Position numbers and translations under genes: made by a program. Shown in pieces: positions 15,643 to 26,066 of a DNA stretch of 64,000 bases. The notes below the pieces were generated by a model. That model searched no databases and was not told where the DNA came from. It saw only the letters and a program-made list of their open reading frames with translations. This DNA comes from Clostridia bacterium (GTDB taxonomy: Bacteria > Bacillota > Clostridia > Christensenellales > SZUA-584): the NCBI GenBank assembly GCA_018648645.1, contig JABGQS010000006.1, positions 1 to 64,000 on the forward strand. The letters are read 5' to 3'. Every line of letters begins with the position of its first letter. Position 1 is the stretch's first letter.

Positions 15643-15727
15643 TGGTGCGGGCGAGAGGACTCGAACCTCCACACCCTAGGGCACTAGATCCTAAATCTAG
15701 CGCGTCTGCCAATTCCGCCACGCCCGC
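15643..15727 (-). tRNA. tRNA-Leu (UAG)
   Basis: Class II tRNA of 85 bases with encoded CCA. Acceptor GCGGGCG/CGCCCGC, anticodon stem-loop CTAGA-TTTAGGA-TCTAG giving UAG, long variable arm, T-arm GGAGGTTCGAGTCCTCT. It is the first gene of the tRNA operon, 43 bases after the promoter. Confidence 0.97.
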
Positions 15728-15770
15728 ACACAAGGCCAAACGCAACGTTTGTTAAATTTGGCACTTTGGT

Positions 15771-15799
15771 ATTCTAACACCTAGTTAGGCATTAGTCAA
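15771..15799 (-). promoter_or_regulatory. Promoter of the four-gene tRNA operon
   Basis: On the minus strand TTGACT (15794-15799), a 17-base spacer and TAGAAT (15771-15776) form a near-consensus vegetative promoter directly upstream of tRNA-Leu(UAG). Confidence 0.75.
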
Positions 15800-15813
15800 T
15801 ATCATATTTCGCT

Positions 15814-16305
15814 CTACCCACAGCATTTCTTATACTTCTTACCGCTGCCGCACGGACACGGAGAATTCCTGCCGATTTTAGTGGACACCGCCTGCTTGTC
15901 GGTGCGCCATTGAGTGCGAATTTGCGTTTTTTGCTCTTCGCTCAAAATATCGTCCCACTCGTCAAGAGTATACAACCACTTTGCTTTAGCCTCAAGCATA
16001 TTGTAATACAGTTTCTCAAAATCCAGCCGCAGTGAAACCTTGCTGCCCTCTTTTAGCTTGTCGAGATCAACCTCTTTATCAAGGCTGGTGTTGATACCGT
16101 CCATAAACCCGGTAAACACCACGCTGCTCATCTCAAACTCTGCTGCAATCGCAGAGAGCTTATCCTCATAAAAGTCCTGCTTCCTGGTGAGTATCTTCTT
16201 GTACGCCTGAGTCTCAATCTCAAAATACTCGTCCCAAAACGCTTGATTCTCCTCGGGCGCTCTTTCCGCCTCGGCAATGCCGTTCCATTGACTGTATAAA
16301 CTCAT
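15814..16305 (-). CDS. SEC-C zinc-motif protein
   Basis: A 163-residue cytoplasmic protein. The last 20 residues are a SEC-C metal-binding motif ([18 protein letters not shown]), the same zinc module that ends SecA. The preceding 140 residues are helical and acidic and resemble uncharacterised SEC-C proteins of Clostridia. It starts 16 bases downstream of the isocitrate dehydrogenase gene's stop, with GGGGGAAG before the ATG, so the two are probably co-transcribed. Role unknown; SEC-C motifs often mediate ribosome or SecB-type contacts. Confidence 0.85.
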   Translation of the reverse strand: MSLYSQWNGIAEAERAPEENQAFWDEYFEIETQAYKKILTRKQDFYEDKLSAIAAEFEMSSVVFTGFMDGINTSLDKEVDLDKLKEGSKVSLRLDFEKLYYNMLEAKAKWLYTLDEWDDILSEEQKTQIRTQWRTDKQAVSTKIGRNSPCPCGSGKKYKKCCG

Positions 16306-16321
16306 AACTTCCCCCTAAACG

Positions 16322-17527
16322 CTACGCGTCAAGACGTTTCTTAATCTCTTTAACGAACATTTCCGTGGTCAGCTTTTCTTTCTTATCAAGCTCGCTCAGC
16401 ATCACCAAATCGCCGGTCATGAAACCGTCTTCGATCGTTTCGATAGACGTCTTTTCCAGCTTGGTCGCAAACGCAGCCAGCTCATCGTTACCGTCCAGCT
16501 CTGCGCGCTTTTTGAGTGCGCCCGTCCATGCAAACAGCGTCGCCATACAGTTCGTAGACGTCTGCTCGCCTTTCAGGTGCTTATAATAATGACGCGTAAC
16601 CGTACCATGCGCCGCTTCGTACTCGTAGTATCCTTCTGGTGACACCAGAACGGACGTCATCATAGCAAGGCTGCCATAAGCCGTCGCAACCATATCGCTC
16701 ATCACGTCGCCGTCATAGTTCATACATGCCCATATAAACCCGCCGTTGCTTCTGATAACCCTGGCAACCGCGTCGTCAATCAACGTGTAGAAATACTCGA
16801 TTCCTGCTTTCTCGAACTTGGCTTTATACTTCGTGTCAAATATCTCTTGGAAAATATCCTTAAAGCTGTGGTGATACTGCTTGCTGATAGTATCCTTAGT
16901 CGCAAACCAAAGCTCCTGCTTTGTATCCAGCGCAAAGTTGAAGCACGCTTCTGCAAAACTCTCAATCGACTTTGTCGTGTTAAACATACCGCGCACAACG
17001 CCGCCCTTCTCATCAAACTGCGCTATTTGCTGTCTTTCCACTGTGCCGTCAGGAAGTGTAATCACAAGCTCTGCAGTCCCCTCGCCGTCAACCTCACACT
17101 CCTGCGCGTTATAAATGTCGCCAAACGCGTGCCTTGCAATCGTGATAGGCAGCTCCCAAGTTTTCACCGCAGGCTTAATCCCGTTCACCAATATAGGCGT
17201 TCTAAACACGGTACCGTCAAGAATCTCACGAATTGTACCGTTCGGGCTTTTCCACATCTTCTTGAGGTCGTACTCTTCCACTCTCTGCGCGTTCGGCGTA
17301 ATCGTAGCGCACTTAACGCCAACACCATACTTCTTAATCGCCTCTGCAGAAGCTACAGTTACGCTGTCGTCCGTCTTGTCACGCTCAGTAAGCCCAAGGT
17401 CATAATACTCTGTGTTGAGCTCAATATACGGTTCTAAAAGATAATCCTTGATCATCTTCCAGATAATCCTCGTCATTTCGTCGCCGTCCATCTCAACCAA
17501 TGGCACCGGCATTTTAATCTTAGTCAT
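16322..17527 (-). CDS. icd: NADP-dependent isocitrate dehydrogenase
   Basis: Converts isocitrate to 2-oxoglutarate and CO2 with NADP+, giving the carbon skeleton for glutamate. The 401-residue protein belongs to the dimeric eukaryotic-type subfamily: PVVEMDGDEMTR-like start (PVPLVEMDGDEMTRIIW), KCATITPNAQRVEEY, SPNGTIREILDGTVFR (substrate serine and arginines), the metal-binding region ACMNYDGDVMSD and AAHGTVTRHYYKHLKGE, where the NADP-binding residues lie. AAAGGAGAT stands before the ATG. With no other citric-acid-cycle genes nearby, a role in glutamate supply is likely. The 200 bases upstream hold no further gene. Confidence 0.96.
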   Translation of the reverse strand: MTKIKMPVPLVEMDGDEMTRIIWKMIKDYLLEPYIELNTEYYDLGLTERDKTDDSVTVASAEAIKKYGVGVKCATITPNAQRVEEYDLKKMWKSPNGTIREILDGTVFRTPILVNGIKPAVKTWELPITIARHAFGDIYNAQECEVDGEGTAELVITLPDGTVERQQIAQFDEKGGVVRGMFNTTKSIESFAEACFNFALDTKQELWFATKDTISKQYHHSFKDIFQEIFDTKYKAKFEKAGIEYFYTLIDDAVARVIRSNGGFIWACMNYDGDVMSDMVATAYGSLAMMTSVLVSPEGYYEYEAAHGTVTRHYYKHLKGEQTSTNCMATLFAWTGALKKRAELDGNDELAAFATKLEKTSIETIEDGFMTGDLVMLSELDKKEKLTTEMFVKEIKKRLDA

Positions 17528-17728
17528 TAATATCTCCTTTTAGCATTTCAAATCTCACTAAGTTATTCGTTTTCTTAGCATACTCGATATATTTTATAGC
17601 ATTGTGGAACAAAAAACAAGGCAAATCGCCATTTTTAACGCATTTATACGCTTATTTTGGACATACAAACCAAGGCGGTATGCTTTTAAACACAAACGCC
17701 ATGGCTCTATAGTAAAACAAATCATACG

Positions 17729-20194
17729 TTACGAATAAAACTTATCGAAATAATCCTCAATACCATACGCCTTTATCAGCGCCTCTATCGTCGAGGGTCC
17801 CGCAACGCCGTCCGCATCAAGCCCCTTCGCCTCCTGAAACTTTTTAAGCTCATCCTTCGTTCCCACTCCAAAATAGCTGTCAGCAATCACATCGTAACCA
17901 AGCTGGTTCAGCATAAACTGAATCCGGTAAACTCGATCTTCGGGATAGCAGCCCATTCGCGGCCATTTAAACGTGCGCTCAAACATCCTCGGTGGTATCT
18001 TGTCGGTGTTACTCCGCCCCGAGTACCGATGCGTATAAAAACTGTGCCCGCCAATCTGCACATAAAACTTATGGCTGCCCCAATCGATTCCGTGCGTACC
18101 GCTCGATTTAAAGTAATACACATTTTGCGGTACAACCCAAACTTGTCTGTCCAGCACCAACCGCGCAGCATACTTGCTTGCAGAGCCCGGAACCGTATTC
18201 GGGTTATAGCCGCTAAACTGATGCGAAGCCGTAATGACTGCCGTCATAGAATTCCCAAAATACGACCTGTTCAATACACGGTTCATCACGACATTACCTA
18301 CCGCGACCTTGCCGTCAAGGCTCTCGCCCCGCGCTTCGCCGTGAATCAACTGTGCAAGCATATATATATCGTTTTCTGTATACTTGTAGTAATTGCTCGA
18401 GTACCCGACCTCGTTGTAATACAGACTCGCATCTACCATACAATCCTCTACCATCGAGTCAATATTAAATGTTCTGTGCGTCTGATCGGGAGGTGTCGTA
18501 ATAACCGGAGTTAGCGTAACCACATCTTCCGGGTCTACTGTCGGTGCCATCGTTACTTGCGTAGGCGTACTCGTTACGACTGGCTCGTTTACAGCAATAG
18601 CAGCGCTTTCCGCTTCAGGCGTTTCGTCTGCAGCTTTGCCAAACGGCACAAAAATAACCACCATCAATATCGCGATTACCAATGCACCCGAGGTAGCATA
18701 TATCGCGATACGCCGAACCTTTTTGCGTTTGCCGCCACTTTTCTTTTCGCCTTGTGCGTATGCGAGCGCTTGTGCCTCCGATTTCCTACCGGGCAATATC
18801 CTTTTCACCTTCGCGATAATTCCGGCGAAAAACCCGCTCGACTGCATCTCAAGACGCTTTACCTTCAGACGAGGTTTCTTCTCTAACGGGTTCTTGTCAT
18901 ACATTTTCCGTGTCGATAAGCTATCTCTCTTCTCGCTTTTGCGCTCACCCAGCTTGATTATATTTTTCTGCTTTTTCGGTTTAGTACTTGTGCCGGGTAC
19001 ATCCACGTTCTCTTGCTTTTCAACAATCGGTTCCGGCTTCTCATTCGTCTCCGTCTCGCCAAGATAATCGTTGCTCTTATCAGCTTTTCTGCCTCTAGAT
19101 TCCTTCGTTTTCTCGGCTCCATCAGCATTTTCTCTGCGTCCGGCAAATAAGAACCCCAGCAGTCCGCCCTTCTTTTTCACATCCTGTTCATCAATATCCT
19201 CAGGCTCCACGCCGGCAGTCTCTTGCTTAATATCTTCCTCCGCTTTGCCTGCTTCCTTCGCAGCCAAACGTTCTTCTTTTATTAATCGACGCGCTTCGCG
19301 TTTATCTTCCTTGCTCGGCTTTACTGCTGCATCATTATCCTTCGCGTCCTGCGCCAAAGCATCTGCACGCTCCTGCTCCGCCGCAATCCGCTCCTCTTCT
19401 TCAAAAGCACGCTCTTCTTCCTCAAACGCCTGCTCTTCCGCCAAAATACGTGCACGTTTCGCCTCTTGCCGCGCTTTGCGTTTCTCTCCCCTGCTAGGCT
19501 TTACAGTTACCTCATTATCCTCTGCATCCTGTGCCAAAGCATCTGCACGCTCCTGCTCCGCTGCAGTTCGCTTCTCTTCTTCCAACGCGCGCTCTTCTTC
19601 CTCAAACGCCTGCTCTTCCGCCAAAATGCGTGCCTGTTTTGCCTTCTTACGCGCTTCGCGTTTTTCTCCCCTCCCGGGCTTTACAGTTGCTTCATTTTCC
19701 TTCGCGTCCTGTGCCAAAGCCTCTGTTTTCTCCTGCTCCGCTGCAATCCGCTCCTCTTCTTCTGCGATAAATGCTGCTTCCTCCGCTAAAAACGCTGCTT
19801 CCTCTGCCTCAATGCGCGCTTCCCGCTTTTCTGCTCGCAGCTGCTTCTTGGTCTTCGTCTCCGGCTCAACCTCATTCGCGTTAGCATCTGAGTTCTTTTC
19901 GCTATGCACGATATCGTCAGTAAAAAAGCTGTTGTTACGCTTATTTGCAGACACCTTTGTTTTTGGCGCTTTCGTTTTGCTTGTCCTGGCAGACTTCTTC
20001 TTCATATCCTCAGCAAAAAAGCTGTTGTTATTAGCTTCTTCTGGATGACTGGGTGTTTCGTTATCAACCGACAGAAAATCTTCGCTGCCGCTTTTCCTTC
20101 CACCAAAAATAGAAGCCCGCTTATTTTTAACCGGCTTCGTGGTGTTGCTTTTCGTCTCTTTTTTCAATTTGTCTATACCCGGTTTTCCCGCCAA
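17729..20194 (-). CDS. Membrane-anchored SleB-type cell wall hydrolase with long repeat-rich cytoplasmic region
   Basis: About 821 residues. The N-terminal half (to about residue 500) is highly charged, rich in Ala, Glu, Lys and Arg, and contains three near-identical 60-residue coiled-coil repeats (AEEQAFEEEERA, AAEQERADALAQDA). One membrane helix (about 520-545, AIYATSGALVIAILMVVIFV) follows a basic patch. The external part has a SleB/Hydrolase_2 domain with the catalytic glutamate in LIHGEARGESLDGKVAVGNV and a final peptidoglycan-binding domain (IQFMLNQLGYDV, DGVAGPSTIEALIKAYG). SleB enzymes are lytic transglycosylases acting on peptidoglycan. Start: a GTG at 20260 is excluded because the promoter lies inside that extension; TTG at 20194, with AGGGAGAG at 20202-20209, is preferred. 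Confidence 0.88.
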   Translation of the reverse strand: MAGKPGIDKLKKETKSNTTKPVKNKRASIFGGRKSGSEDFLSVDNETPSHPEEANNNSFFAEDMKKKSARTSKTKAPKTKVSANKRNNSFFTDDIVHSEKNSDANANEVEPETKTKKQLRAEKREARIEAEEAAFLAEEAAFIAEEEERIAAEQEKTEALAQDAKENEATVKPGRGEKREARKKAKQARILAEEQAFEEEERALEEEKRTAAEQERADALAQDAEDNEVTVKPSRGEKRKARQEAKRARILAEEQAFEEEERAFEEEERIAAEQERADALAQDAKDNDAAVKPSKEDKREARRLIKEERLAAKEAGKAEEDIKQETAGVEPEDIDEQDVKKKGGLLGFLFAGRRENADGAEKTKESRGRKADKSNDYLGETETNEKPEPIVEKQENVDVPGTSTKPKKQKNIIKLGERKSEKRDSLSTRKMYDKNPLEKKPRLKVKRLEMQSSGFFAGIIAKVKRILPGRKSEAQALAYAQGEKKSGGKRKKVRRIAIYATSGALVIAILMVVIFVPFGKAADETPEAESAAIAVNEPVVTSTPTQVTMAPTVDPEDVVTLTPVITTPPDQTHRTFNIDSMVEDCMVDASLYYNEVGYSSNYYKYTENDIYMLAQLIHGEARGESLDGKVAVGNVVMNRVLNRSYFGNSMTAVITASHQFSGYNPNTVPGSASKYAARLVLDRQVWVVPQNVYYFKSSGTHGIDWGSHKFYVQIGGHSFYTHRYSGRSNTDKIPPRMFERTFKWPRMGCYPEDRVYRIQFMLNQLGYDVIADSYFGVGTKDELKKFQEAKGLDADGVAGPSTIEALIKAYGIEDYFDKFYS

Positions 20195-20241
20195 TGTTTT
20201 TCTCTCCCTGTGCTCCAAACCCAAATCATCGGAGTATCCCA

Positions 20242-20270
20242 ATAATACCGCATCGACCACTCAAAGTCAA
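20242..20270 (-). promoter_or_regulatory. Promoter of the SleB-type hydrolase gene
   Basis: Minus-strand TTGACT (20265-20270), 17-base spacer, TATTAT (20242-20247). Transcription would begin near 20235, downstream of the most upstream possible start codon, which supports the TTG start at 20194. Confidence 0.65.
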
Positions 20271-20319
20271 TGCGTCTGTAACACATCCGTAATACGTGCA
20301 CGCGCCTTTTATACGTCAG

Positions 20320-20799
20320 TTACAACCTTGCTTTCACCTGCTCGTTTGCGCTTTGCTTGCTAGCCGGCTTCTTCTTGCTGCCACCGGTAAAGCTGACCGC
20401 ACTCGCGGTTTTGGCACCTTTTGCTTCAATATCCTTAACCATTCTCTTAGCGCCGCTAATCGGTTTACCGTTCGTTTTGCCGCCCTGAACGGTAAAAAAC
20501 ACAATCTGCTTACCTTCTATCTGCGCTTTGTCAAAAAACATATTTACCGCAGGAACCGCTTTTCCGCCCCAAACAGGTGTCCCGGCATAAATCTTGTCAT
20601 AGTCCACCATATCATCAGCAAAATCGTTAGTCAGCTCGCTCCTTTTACCGCTCATCGCGCCCCATGCTGCTGACATAAAACCTTTGATCGGCGTAACCTC
20701 TTTCAGCTCATATACATCTGCGTCAAACTTGTCTGCAATCGCCTGCGCAAATACCTTTGTGCTGCCGTCCCTGCTATAAAATACGACTGCCTGTTTCAT
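20320..20799 (-). CDS. Flavodoxin-like protein
   Basis: A 159-residue flavodoxin-fold protein. The FMN-phosphate loop is VVFYSRDGSTKVFAQAIA (about 4-21) and the aromatic loop region is YAGTPVWGGKAVPAVNMF (about 75-92). It probably carries electrons or reduces quinone-like substrates. The C-terminus ends in a basic tail rich in Lys, Ser and Ala. The start at 20799 follows GGAGGG; the in-frame ATG at 20814 overlaps that ribosome site and is not used. It lies 117 bases downstream of atpC and may be the last gene of that transcript. Confidence 0.88.
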   Translation of the reverse strand: MKQAVVFYSRDGSTKVFAQAIADKFDADVYELKEVTPIKGFMSAAWGAMSGKRSELTNDFADDMVDYDKIYAGTPVWGGKAVPAVNMFFDKAQIEGKQIVFFTVQGGKTNGKPISGAKRMVKDIEAKGAKTASAVSFTGGSKKKPASKQSANEQVKARL

Positions 20800-20916
20800 A
20801 ATCAAACCCTCCATCGTTTATAATCCAGCCTTATAATAGAAAAGCGTCACGCATATTGGCAACACTTATCTTTACTATACATCCCTGCTTCAAACAAAAG
20901 CATACCGTACACGCCA

Positions 20917-21333
20917 TTACTCCAAGTTGCGGTTTCGTCGCCCTACCCTTAGGCGCACCATCGCACGTGCCAGCGCAATCTGGTTCTGCATATATTCTTG
21001 ATGGCTTTTCTTCTGTCGCAGTTGCTCTTCTGCTCGCTCTCTTGCTTCCTGCGCTCGCCGCAAATCAATCTCCTCGGGCCACTCTACAGCCTGCGAGAAT
21101 ATTATCGTCTCGTCGGGGCGCACTTCGACAAACCCGTCTGTCGTGGTGCACTGTTTCCATTCGCCGTCAATCTGCAGCTTCATGTCGCCAACAACAATCG
21201 TTGCCACCATTGGCTCGTGCATCTTCTGTATGCTCATGTAACCATCCGACGTCGGTATAATGACGCTTTGCACCTCGCCGCGGAAAAATATCCGCTCGGG
21301 CGTGATGATTTCTAGTGTATATTTCTCCGGCAT
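20917..21333 (-). CDS. atpC: ATP synthase epsilon subunit
   Basis: Central-stalk subunit of F1 that couples rotor and catalytic head and can inhibit ATP hydrolysis. The 138-residue product has the N-terminal beta-sandwich (LEIITPERIFFRGEVQSVIIPTSDG split over two strands, GFVEVRPDETIIF) and a C-terminal two-helix region (RRAQEARERAEEQLRQ). Usual length. It begins 11 bases after the atpD stop and is the final atp gene. Confidence 0.95.
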   Translation of the reverse strand: MPEKYTLEIITPERIFFRGEVQSVIIPTSDGYMSIQKMHEPMVATIVVGDMKLQIDGEWKQCTTTDGFVEVRPDETIIFSQAVEWPEEIDLRRAQEARERAEEQLRQKKSHQEYMQNQIALARAMVRLRVGRRNRNLE

Positions 21334-21344
21334 ACTTAACCTCT

Positions 21345-22751
<1,407 letters not shown>

Positions 22752-22774
22752 TTATCTCTCCCAAATTCGCTTTG

Positions 22775-23638
22775 CTATGATAAGGTCTCAAGTGCACCTA
22801 TAATTTCAGAAATCTCGTTTGTAATCGAGCTCTGCCTCGCCCTGTTATATTTCTTAGTCAGATCGTCAATCATGTCCTCTGCGTTGTTTGTCGCGTTCTC
22901 CATCGCCGCCATTCGCGCACAATGCTCACTGGCATAGCTTTGCACCAAACATCCGTAAACCAGTCCAACGATGTACTGCGGCACCAATATGTCAAACACC
23001 TCTTTTGGCGATGGATGATAGTTCATCTCTGCCGTGTACTGCGTTTCCACATCGATATCAGCAAAGTTGCTGCTGGACAGCGGTAGCAGCTTTAACAACT
23101 TAGGCTCTTGCTTCAATACAGAGTGGAACTGCGTGTACGCCACATACACCTCGTCCATCAAACCGTTGTCATACAGCTCCAAAATATCGTTAGTGATGTT
23201 TCGCGCGTTGTACAGCGAAGGGTTCTGCGACACATGAAGAAACTCGACGTCAATCATGTACCCTCTACGCTCAAAATACGCCCGCGCTTCCTGCCCGACT
23301 GTCAGTATGTACTTTTCCTCGCTTGCAGCCATGCTTTTCTCTGCAAACTCGAGTATCCTGTGGTTATACCCGCCGCATAGCCCTTTGTCTGCCGCAATGG
23401 TGATAAAGGCCGCCCGCCCGTTCTCGCTTTCGCCGATGTACGGATGGTCCACTTCGCTCGTATGCGCAAATATATCCTTCAGCGCGCTCTGAACACGCTC
23501 AAAATGAACGTGGTTGCTCTCATACTTGTTAATCGCCTTCTTCATTTTGGACGTAGAAATAAGATGCATCGCGCGTGTAATCTGCTCTGTATCTGTTATT
23601 GAGCGTATACTATGTTTGATATCTCCAATGCTTGGCAT
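22775..23638 (-). CDS. atpG: ATP synthase gamma subunit
   Basis: Rotor shaft of F1. The 287-residue protein has the N-terminal helix (IKHSIRSITDTEQITRAMHL, ISTSKMKKA) and the conserved C-terminal helix (ARMAAMENATNNAEDMIDDL, with KYNRARQSSITNEISEI), the antiparallel coiled coil that turns inside the alpha-beta ring. The GLCGGYN motif is present. Its start is 86 bases after the atpA stop, a slightly wider gap than elsewhere in the operon. Confidence 0.96.
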   Translation of the reverse strand: MPSIGDIKHSIRSITDTEQITRAMHLISTSKMKKAINKYESNHVHFERVQSALKDIFAHTSEVDHPYIGESENGRAAFITIAADKGLCGGYNHRILEFAEKSMAASEEKYILTVGQEARAYFERRGYMIDVEFLHVSQNPSLYNARNITNDILELYDNGLMDEVYVAYTQFHSVLKQEPKLLKLLPLSSSNFADIDVETQYTAEMNYHPSPKEVFDILVPQYIVGLVYGCLVQSYASEHCARMAAMENATNNAEDMIDDLTKKYNRARQSSITNEISEIIGALETLS

Positions 23639-23724
23639 TAATTACATCCGTTCCTTTCGTCTACAACGCATATATCATACATTCCTATCGTTTATCCACA
23701 AAGGTTAATCTGAATAAAAAGGAC

Positions 23725-25539
23725 TTAGTCCTCATCCTCGTCTTCAAGCTTAATTCCGTGCGCTCTGCAATACGATACAACGTAAGCCTCCGCCGCTTTA
23801 CGCAGCTTAGTTTTTGCGCCGTCCTGCAAATCGCCCGTTCTGTTAATGCTGATTCGCACGTCAGGATAGTTTGTATCCACATGGTTCAAATAACCGCTGT
23901 TAAAATCCTTCACGTTCTTCATCGGTATCTTGACCAGATGCTTATTTACTGCAATAAATAAAAGTATTACCTGACTCGCCATCGGAAGCAGCGAATACTG
24001 CGCCTGCTTTAACGACTCGGTCAGCTTAGCGCCTTGGTCAAGCGTTTCCTGCGTTGCTTTATCTAGGTCTGACGCAAACTGTGCAAACACTGCCAATTCT
24101 CTGTACTGCGCGAGGTCAAGCCGCAATCTGCCTGCAACTTTGCGCATCGCTTTTGTCTGCGCTCTGCCGCCTACTCGCGACACAGACAGCCCAACGTTTA
24201 CGCCCGGTCTGATGCCTGCGTTAAACAGCTCTGCTTCCAAATATATCTGCCCGTCGGTTATGGATATGACGTTGGTCGGTATATACGCTGATATATCGCC
24301 CGACATCGTTTCAATAATCGGCAGCGCGGTCAAAGAACCTCCGCCGTTCTCGTCGCTCAGCTTAGCCGCGCGCTCTAATAGCCTGCTGTGCAAATAAAAC
24401 ACGTCACCCGGATACGCTTCTCTGCCCGGCGGTCGTCGCAGCAGTAATGACATCGTGCGATACGCGACAGCGTGCTTGCTTAAATCGTCATACACCACCA
24501 GCGCGTCCTTACCCTCCAGCATAAACTCTTCCGCAACGGCACATCCCGCATACGGCGCAATGTATTGCATCGAAGCCGTGTCGCTGCCTGTCGATGCCAC
24601 AATCGCTGTGTACTCCAGCGCGCCTTCCTCCTCGAGCGTCTGCATAATCGACGCGATGGTCGACGCTTTCTGCCCAATAGCCACATACACGCAATACACG
24701 TTGTTGCCTTTTTGGTTCAATATCGTATCAATGGCGATCGCCGTTTTGCCCGTTTGGCGGTCCCCGATAATAAGCTCTCTTTGCCCTTTGCCGATAGGAA
24801 TCATGCTGTCGATAAACATAATGCCCGTCTCCAGTGGATTCTGCACGGCTTGGCGGTCAATAATGCTCGGCGCTTCCGATTCAATCCTGCGATACTTTAC
24901 TGCGTGCAGCTTGCCTTTGCCGTCCAGCGGCACTCCAAGCGGGCTTATGACCCGCCCTAAAACCTGCTCGCCCACCGGCACCTGCACAACCGTGCCAGTG
25001 TTGCGCACTGTGCTGCCTTCCGACACGTCAATCGCGTTGTTCAGCAAAACCGCACCGATGCTCTCATTAGACAAGTTCATAACGATACCGTACGCATTGT
25101 TATCGAACTCCAGCAACTCACCGTATTTGCAGCCTTCCAGCCCCTCCACGTGCACTATGCCGTCGCCCGAGCTCGTAACTGTCCCGATTTCCGTTACGTC
25201 TATTGTTCCCGTATACTCCTTGATACGGTCTTTCGTGACTTTGCCAAAGTTCTCAGAGTCGAAATCGACTTCAAAATCGCCCTCTTCAAACGCGTCGCTG
25301 CGATACGGTACGTCCTCGCTGTCCACGATAAAGTTTTTCAGCTTTCCGAGATGACTGCGTATGCTTCTGTCGTACACCTTGTTTCCAATCACGACAACAA
25401 AGCCGCCAAGCAGCTCAGGTGAAATCTCGACCGTAAACTTGATGTCTGCTCCAATCAGCGACTCAAAGCCTTTACGGATAGATTGTATTGTTAGTTCGTC
25501 AAGCGCAACCGCCGACTTTAGTTTGCCTTCGATAGCCAA
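23725..25539 (-). CDS. atpA: ATP synthase alpha subunit with N-terminal delta-subunit domain fusion
   Basis: 604 residues, about 100 more than a normal alpha subunit. Residues of about 105-604 are a complete alpha subunit: [20 protein letters not shown], Walker [26 protein letters not shown] and [19 protein letters not shown]. Residues of about 5-72 instead match the C-terminal domain of the delta/OSCP subunit: [20 protein letters not shown] and [15 protein letters not shown]. An acidic linker joins them. The gene follows atpF after two bases, exactly where atpH (delta) normally lies, and no separate delta gene exists in the operon. So the delta N-terminal six-helix domain is missing and its C-terminal domain has become part of alpha. 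The reading is direct; the mechanical consequence is inferred. Confidence 0.95.
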   Translation of the reverse strand: MAIEGKLKSAVALDELTIQSIRKGFESLIGADIKFTVEISPELLGGFVVVIGNKVYDRSIRSHLGKLKNFIVDSEDVPYRSDAFEEGDFEVDFDSENFGKVTKDRIKEYTGTIDVTEIGTVTSSGDGIVHVEGLEGCKYGELLEFDNNAYGIVMNLSNESIGAVLLNNAIDVSEGSTVRNTGTVVQVPVGEQVLGRVISPLGVPLDGKGKLHAVKYRRIESEAPSIIDRQAVQNPLETGIMFIDSMIPIGKGQRELIIGDRQTGKTAIAIDTILNQKGNNVYCVYVAIGQKASTIASIMQTLEEEGALEYTAIVASTGSDTASMQYIAPYAGCAVAEEFMLEGKDALVVYDDLSKHAVAYRTMSLLLRRPPGREAYPGDVFYLHSRLLERAAKLSDENGGGSLTALPIIETMSGDISAYIPTNVISITDGQIYLEAELFNAGIRPGVNVGLSVSRVGGRAQTKAMRKVAGRLRLDLAQYRELAVFAQFASDLDKATQETLDQGAKLTESLKQAQYSLLPMASQVILLFIAVNKHLVKIPMKNVKDFNSGYLNHVDTNYPDVRISINRTGDLQDGAKTKLRKAAEAYVVSYCRAHGIKLEDEDED

Positions 25540-25541
25540 TC

Positions 25542-26021
25542 TTAACCCACCCTCTCAAAGAACTCGTCAATAATCTTGCGGTTGTCGTCAAGCGAAACTT
25601 CGCGCTCCAGCACCTTTTCCGCAATCTGTATCGCCATGTCGGCAATTTCGGTCTTCATATCTAGGCGCGCCTGCACCTTCTCGGCCTCAATCTCTTTCTT
25701 AGCACGGATAACCAAATCTCTCGCGTGCTCTTTGCTGTTGTCCAGCACCTCTCGCGCGTGGTCTCTTGCCATCTCGTTGCTGTTGGTGATAATCGACGCC
25801 GCTTCGTTGCTCGCCTCGTCCATCATAAACTCATACTCTTTTTTCTTTTGTATAAGGTCTTTATCGCGCAGGTCAAGCTCGTCTACCTTGTCGGCAAACG
25901 TATGCTCACGCTTTTTGATGAACTTCATCACCGGTTTAAAAAGAAGCAGCCGCAATATTACGAACAATACGATCACGTTTAACACATGAATCCCTACTTC
26001 AATCCAATTAATCTCAATCAT
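25542..26021 (-). CDS. atpF: ATP synthase b subunit
   Basis: Peripheral-stalk subunit of 159 residues: one N-terminal membrane helix (about 8-28, [19 protein letters not shown]) followed by a long charged coiled coil with many Ala, Glu, Lys and Arg. The C-terminal segment ([20 protein letters not shown]) is the region that normally contacts delta and fits the family. It ends two bases before the delta-alpha fusion gene. Confidence 0.95.
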   Translation of the reverse strand: MIEINWIEVGIHVLNVIVLFVILRLLLFKPVMKFIKKREHTFADKVDELDLRDKDLIQKKKEYEFMMDEASNEAASIITNSNEMARDHAREVLDNSKEHARDLVIRAKKEIEAEKVQARLDMKTEIADMAIQIAEKVLEREVSLDDNRKIIDEFFERVG

Positions 26022-26066
26022 TTTTAGCTCCTTTTGCTTTTACAATATCCGTTAAGCAACCGTCAA

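Noticed and set aside
19321-19800. Three 180-base direct repeats as a possible CRISPR or satellite
   Set aside because: Period is a whole number of codons inside a coding frame and there are no spacers; it is a protein repeat.
19071-20048. Long plus-strand ORF of 325 Ser/Ala-rich residues
   Set aside because: Complement of the repetitive Glu/Ala/Arg-rich coding region of the SleB-type hydrolase; composition is that of an antisense shadow.
23639-23724. Gap between atpA and atpG as a place for a small delta gene
   Set aside because: Only 86 bases; no reading frame able to hold delta.
24455-25354. Plus-strand ORF of 299 residues
   Set aside because: Antisense to atpA; Ser/Pro-rich composition typical of a complementary-strand shadow.
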